Of a stretch of 64,000 nt of DNA, positions 63,599 to 64,000 are shown in pieces. The position numbers and the translations under genes are program-made. The notes under the pieces were generated by a model, which saw only the letters and a list, made by a program, of their open reading frames with translations, was not told where the DNA came from and did no database searches. The number at the start of each line of letters is the position of its first letter. Positions within the stretch are counted from its first letter, which is position 1. This stretch comes from Methanosarcina horonobensis HB-1 = JCM 15518 (GTDB taxonomy: Archaea > Halobacteriota > Methanosarcinia > Methanosarcinales > Methanosarcinaceae): the NCBI RefSeq assembly GCF_000970285.1, contig NZ_CP009516.1, forward strand, positions 4,195,036 through 4,259,035. The letters run 5' to 3'.

Positions 63599-64000
63599 TT
63601 GAGTAAAGATGCTGACGGAAAAGAAAAAGGCCATAAATCAGATAAAGGAATGTCAGACAAAAAAATATCAAATAAGAAGTTTTACTTAATCTATGGAATA
63701 ATTCTGGTTATAGTCCTTTTTATAGCGTATCTTCTTCTGCAGAGGCCCGGGGAACCCCTAAGGATGGTAGCCCGGTTTGCAGCAACATTTGGTTATCTGA
63801 CTATTTTCCTTTCAATACTCAGTTCTGAATATATGGCTAAAATGAGAAAAATATCAGGACTGCCTTTTTTAAAAGCTCACCATCATCTGGCAAGGATTGG
63901 GATCCTTCTAATCCTGATTCATCCACTAGCTCTTGCCATCGGAGGACAGGGATTCAGAATTTTTTTGCCTGAGTTTTATCCTGTAAACAGGTTTCTAATG
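63599..64000 (+). CDS. Ferric-reductase-like transmembrane protein, 5' part
   Basis: Reads off the right edge. TTG 63599 has SD GAGGGA a few bases upstream; ATG 63650 is an alternative 17 codons later. Hydrophobic helices follow: FYLIYGIILVIVLFIAYLLL, ARFAATFGYLTIFLSILSSEY, then KAHHHLARIGILLILIHPLALAI, where the His residues (HHH-L, IHPLAL) are in the positions of b-type heme ligands in ferric-reductase-like domains. It likely moves electrons across the membrane. The 5' end is duplicated in 62228-62316. Confidence 0.7.
   Translation, partial: MSKDADGKEKGHKSDKGMSDKKISNKKFYLIYGIILVIVLFIAYLLLQRPGEPLRMVARFAATFGYLTIFLSILSSEYMAKMRKISGLPFLKAHHHLARIGILLILIHPLALAIGGQGFRIFLPEFYPVNRFLM

Larger units (their letters stand above)
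62317..63738. repeat. Tandem duplication copy B (without insertions)
   Basis: About 1422 bp collinear with copy A. It begins with AATGAAACACTATC and runs to CTTCTTCT in the membrane-protein gene. It keeps the empty sites of both the IS605 element (about 63450) and the MITE (63559-63564). The noncoding parts are as similar to copy A as the coding parts. Confidence 0.92.

Overview
The window looks like a chromosomal segment of a methanogenic archaeon of the genus Methanosarcina or a very close relative. The evidence is a near-textbook MC1 chromosomal protein (8400-8684), an MtaA/MtbA-type methylcobamide:coenzyme M methyltransferase (15147-16172), a class II lysyl-tRNA synthetase, Lhr helicase, DUF2769 cysteine-rich proteins, a UPF0228 remnant, many PAS-rich histidine kinases, NosD-type surface proteins, AT-rich intergenic DNA and TATA-like archaeal promoters. 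No rRNA, tRNA or CRISPR array was recognised.

Layout. 1-2.0 kb: the 5' part of a radical SAM gene, a UPF0228 remnant and a secreted protein with a PGF-type sorting tail. 2.8-7.9 kb: an unusual cluster of a radical SAM/SPASM-like enzyme, an EgtD-like methyltransferase, an amidinotransferase-fold enzyme and a UbiA prenyltransferase (plus a truncated UbiA copy). This is the best candidate for an undescribed biosynthetic system. 8.4-21.5 kb: MC1, an acidic-repeat lipoprotein, YigZ/IMPACT, a beta-propeller surface protein, GNATs, a MazG-cupin fusion, a dead DMT permease, an MtaA-like enzyme, a histidine kinase with a decayed partial copy, and an orphan restriction-modification specificity domain. 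21.6-30.6 kb: envelope proteins (double NosD beta-helix, CrtC-like lipocalin), a quinone oxidoreductase, YkvA, DUF2769 and gene remnants.

30.6-35.6 kb is an accessory island: an MNT nucleotidyltransferase, RelBE, an orphan HicB, a winged-helix/DUF3467 pair and an ORC/Cdc6-like ATPase. Modules are punctuated by a repeated C-rich sequence, and the MNT and HicB genes share a promoter sequence. 35.7-58.5 kb is mostly housekeeping and signalling: lhr, two sensor kinases, lysS, metallophosphoesterase, a membrane-anchored Lon-type protease, a Trypco1-like protein, cysS (with a striking 16 x 10-bp repeat just beyond its 3' end), maf, Kef and NhaP antiporters, an ICMT-like enzyme, an isochorismatase-like hydrolase and a rhodanese.

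58.8-64.0 kb holds an old tandem duplication (unit about 1.42 kb) of a gene for a small secreted Gly/Cys-rich protein plus the 5' end of a ferric-reductase-like membrane gene. Copy A was later hit by an IS200/IS605 element (tnpA+tnpB, 59929-61769) and by a 252-bp MITE (61885-62136). Copy B preserves both empty sites, so both insertion boundaries can be read from the sequence. At least eight gene remnants show active decay across the window.
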